From positions 536-6,924 of the forward strand of contig DFPA01000045.1 in assembly GCA_002377025.1 (NCBI GenBank): a DNA stretch of 6,389 nucleotides, written 5' to 3'. Under the pieces are notes generated by a model that made no database searches, was not told the origin of the DNA, and was given only the letters and a program-made list of their open reading frames with translations. This document shows positions 4,906 through 6,389 of the stretch, in pieces (the first letter of the stretch is position 1; each line of letters begins with the position of its first letter). This DNA comes from Patescibacteria group bacterium UBA3527 (GTDB lineage: Bacteria; Patescibacteriota; Minisyncoccia; Phycocordibacterales; UBA918). A program made the position numbers and the translations under genes.

Positions 4906-5976
4906 ATGTTTTGTATAGCCGCTTTTATTGTTTTCTTAATTTTGGGTGTTTTTTCTGTTCGGTATCGTTTGCTTGCAAAAAAAGCCTGGTACTGTGTCGG
5001 AAGGAAGCTAACATTTCGACCTTGTGATATTGGTTTCAGAGAAGAAGCAAAAGATGTGCTGGTTGGAAAATTTATAGTAACATGGCCTCGATTTGCAAGA
5101 TTTCTTGACAGATGGATTGAGGTTTTTGCAACTATTTTCGTTGTACTCAGTGTATGGAGCCTGTTGCTTGTATTACAAAGTAGCCTTAACTTGTTTGTGT
5201 ATGACACGTGTAATCCTAAAGACGTAGAATCATGTTCTTTGGGGGGAGAATCATGTGGTATATCATCAGGGCAACAGACGTTTATGGCTGCAGTTATGAA
5301 CTTCGAGGTACTAACCTGGGCGAAGGAAGAAGTACTTTTGTTTGCAGATACCATTTCGCGTATACCTGATCGGTTCAAAAGTTGGGAGCCTAAAGACTAT
5401 ATTGATAAAACTGCCACCTACTACAAACCATATGATACAAGTAAGAAGACGGCACTGGAAATAATTGATCCGGGATGTAAGTTTTGTGGTAAGTTATTCA
5501 AAAATATGAAAAGCGCAGGGTTTGAAGACCTTTACAATGTCACCTATATCCCGTATGCAATTCCAGACCCTAACACTCCAAGTGGTTTTAAGTTTCCAAA
5601 TTCGAAGCTTATTATTTCCTATCTTGAGGCAGTGAAGAAATATCCCTTAGAGTCTGATGTACCTACAGACTGGCAGATATTGGAACGATTGTTCGTAGGC
5701 GTGTCCACAAACGGCACATCGTATCAGGAAGATTTTAATCTTCTGTATTCTGAAGAAGAGGTAGAAGCGATTTTAGTTAAATGGCTATTGGAAATGGGGT
5801 ATGACGAAGGTCAGGTCAATAGTATACGAAAGACTGCCCACTCTTTAGAAATCCAAAACAAAATCAAACAACACAATACTATTGTTGAAGACCAGATACG
5901 AACAGTCAAGATACCCACCATTATGTTTGACGGGAGAAGGTATGATCGAGTCATTGGTGAAGAAAAACTACGATAA
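4906..5976 (+). CDS. Cysteine-rich membrane protein with a C-terminal thioredoxin-like domain, 356 aa
   Basis: Membrane helices lie at about 2-18 and 73-95. The Arg/Lys-rich loop between them (with Cys30 and RPC40D) should be cytoplasmic, placing both ends outside. After helix 2 comes a cysteine cluster, Cys102, Cys110 and Cys117 (TCNP, ESC, ESC; both ESC repeats are in the same 10-bp direct repeat 21 bp apart). A thioredoxin-like domain follows, with C191-K-F-C194 after the strand LEIIDPG and a probable cis-Pro337 in KIPTIMFDG. The helical insert between them is long, as in DsbA-like folds. It probably relays electrons or disulfides at the outer membrane face. I recall similar two-helix, RPCD-bearing proteins in CPR genomes but cannot check this. 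The ATG is 1 nt after the SufS-like stop, so translation is probably coupled. The protein ends soon after the cis-Pro strand and may lack its last helix, since a decayed toxin gene abuts the stop codon. Confidence 0.8.
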   Translation: MFCIAAFIVFLILGVFSVRYRLLAKKAWYCVGRKLTFRPCDIGFREEAKDVLVGKFIVTWPRFARFLDRWIEVFATIFVVLSVWSLLLVLQSSLNLFVYDTCNPKDVESCSLGGESCGISSGQQTFMAAVMNFEVLTWAKEEVLLFADTISRIPDRFKSWEPKDYIDKTATYYKPYDTSKKTALEIIDPGCKFCGKLFKNMKSAGFEDLYNVTYIPYAIPDPNTPSGFKFPNSKLIISYLEAVKKYPLESDVPTDWQILERLFVGVSTNGTSYQEDFNLLYSEEEVEAILVKWLLEMGYDEGQVNSIRKTAHSLEIQNKIKQHNTIVEDQIRTVKIPTIMFDGRRYDRVIGEEKLR

Positions 5977-6157
5977 CGTACAGAACGCAGACGTAATAGG
6001 TCAATATTGTGTGCGCCACGTAGCTTCATGACTCCAGTTACACTACCAAAGTGAACTAGTGTGTCGATTTTGCGTAGCACTTGTGCGCATGATTTCTAGG
6101 GAGTGCATCTAAGTCACCTTCAGCTTCTTTTAGGTATTCTATTCTATACTCTGTAAC
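5977..6157 (-). pseudogene. RelE/ParE-family toxin remnant: no start, frameshift, truncated
   Basis: Reading leftward, one frame gives YRIEYLKEAEGDLDALPRN and then HAHK (6148 to 6080). A different frame continues with VLRKIDTL, GVMKLRG and IDLLRLRSVRYR (6080 to about 5973). Joined, these make the front two thirds of a RelE-type mRNA interferase or ParE-type toxin: a helical N-terminal half, then the family's G-V-x-K-L-x-G and L-R-x-R-x-x-x-Y-R strands. Loss of one base near 6080 explains the switch. There is no ATG or GTG in frame; GTT (6157-6155) sits where a start would be expected. The final strands and catalytic C-terminus are missing, because the frame runs into the end of the thioredoxin-fold gene. 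It lies downstream of the antitoxin remnant, the usual order for such modules. Confidence 0.8.
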
Positions 6158-6190
6158 GGGCTTTAAGAGAGTCGTGTGAAATTATGGACT

Positions 6191-6389
6191 TCATGCTTTT
6201 TCACGCAATAGTCTCTGTTTAGCTTCGAGAGTGTCTTTTGGGTTCTGCAATTCCTCTGCATCCAAAACAGCTACGGCTGCCACTCCGCTTTTTTCCAGAA
6301 TGTAAGTACTAACACTAACAAAAAAACTATGCCAAAATCAGGTGGAGTGAAGAGGTAGTTTGCTCGTCGAAATTACGTTCGAAATTTCG
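6191..6389 (-). pseudogene. Phd/YefM-like antitoxin remnant with internal stop, runs off the window
   Basis: One minus-strand frame reads EISNVISTSKL (6388-6356), a typical antitoxin DNA-binding N-terminus with S-x-S/T-x-L. It meets a TGA at 6340-6338 and then, in the same frame, reads STYILEKSGVAAVAVLD and AEELQNPKD, ending LLREKA at TGA 6193-6191. The spacing between the two halves fits a Phd/YefM protein. The poorly matching stretch in between, together with the stop, indicates decay. The start codon would lie beyond the window end. The toxin remnant follows 34 nt downstream. Confidence 0.65.

Noticed and set aside
5226..5256. Direct repeat AGAATCATGT, two copies 21 bp apart
   Set aside because: It simply encodes the two Glu-Ser-Cys triplets of the cysteine cluster with the same codons; too short to call a separate element.
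5811..6080. An 89-codon leftward ORF as an intact gene
   Set aside because: Only its first 35 or so codons resemble a toxin; the rest is antisense to the thioredoxin-fold gene. It is the second frame of the frameshifted toxin remnant.
6338..6340. TGA inside the antitoxin read as an amino acid (recoded TGA)
   Set aside because: Three other genes in the window use TGA as their natural stop, one followed after 1 nt by the next start, so the standard bacterial code applies.
6367..6389. TCGAAATT repeated with 12-bp period and palindrome CGAAATTTCG at the window end
   Set aside because: It lies in the coding frame of the antitoxin remnant N-terminus and is cut by the window edge; it cannot be judged as an operator or end of an element.

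Overview
The window looks like a piece of a small bacterial genome of the Candidatus Patescibacteria (CPR, probably Parcubacteria-like) type. The reasons are indirect: a membrane-tethered DsbA-like protein with a long charged cytoplasmic tail, a two-helix cysteine-rich membrane protein fused to a thioredoxin-like domain, several orphan small proteins, and weak or absent Shine-Dalgarno (SD) sites in the right half. TGA is an ordinary stop codon here (genes at 1072, 1517 and 3681), so this is not a lineage that recodes TGA. The taxonomic guess is inference, without any database search.

Left block (about 1-1960, visibly more GC-rich): three free-standing small genes, each with its own signals. 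A 268-aa orphan protein runs leftward (909 to 103) from a perfect-consensus sigma70 promoter to an intrinsic terminator with a GCAA loop. Divergent to it is a 103-aa orphan (1072-1383), followed by a 125-aa ASCH/PUA-like domain protein (1517-1894). The divergent promoters sit back to back, and their -35 boxes overlap in one inverted repeat. Each of the two rightward genes ends in two hairpins, and the second hairpins are related in sequence.

Middle (about 1960-2370): no convincing gene. It holds a large imperfect inverted repeat (1973-2061), further short hairpins and palindromes, and one 41-codon ORF with a good SD that may or may not be real. Base composition drops toward AT across this stretch.

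Right block (2371-5976): a small two-helix membrane protein whose coding sequence carries two remarkable long palindromes, then a tight three-gene run. The run is a membrane-anchored DsbA-like thiol oxidoreductase (CEAC), a SufS-like PLP cysteine desulfurase with all key residues, and a cysteine-rich membrane protein with a C-terminal thioredoxin-like domain (CKFC). Gaps of 14 and 1 nt imply co-transcription. The set suggests a membrane-linked thiol/sulfur function, but no sulfur acceptor or scaffold (SufU, SufE, IscU) lies in the window.

Right edge (5977-6389): not empty. The minus strand carries a decayed type II toxin-antitoxin module. It consists of a Phd/YefM-like antitoxin with an internal stop, then a RelE/ParE-like toxin lacking a start codon, carrying a frameshift, and losing its C-terminus exactly where it meets the end of the thioredoxin-fold gene.
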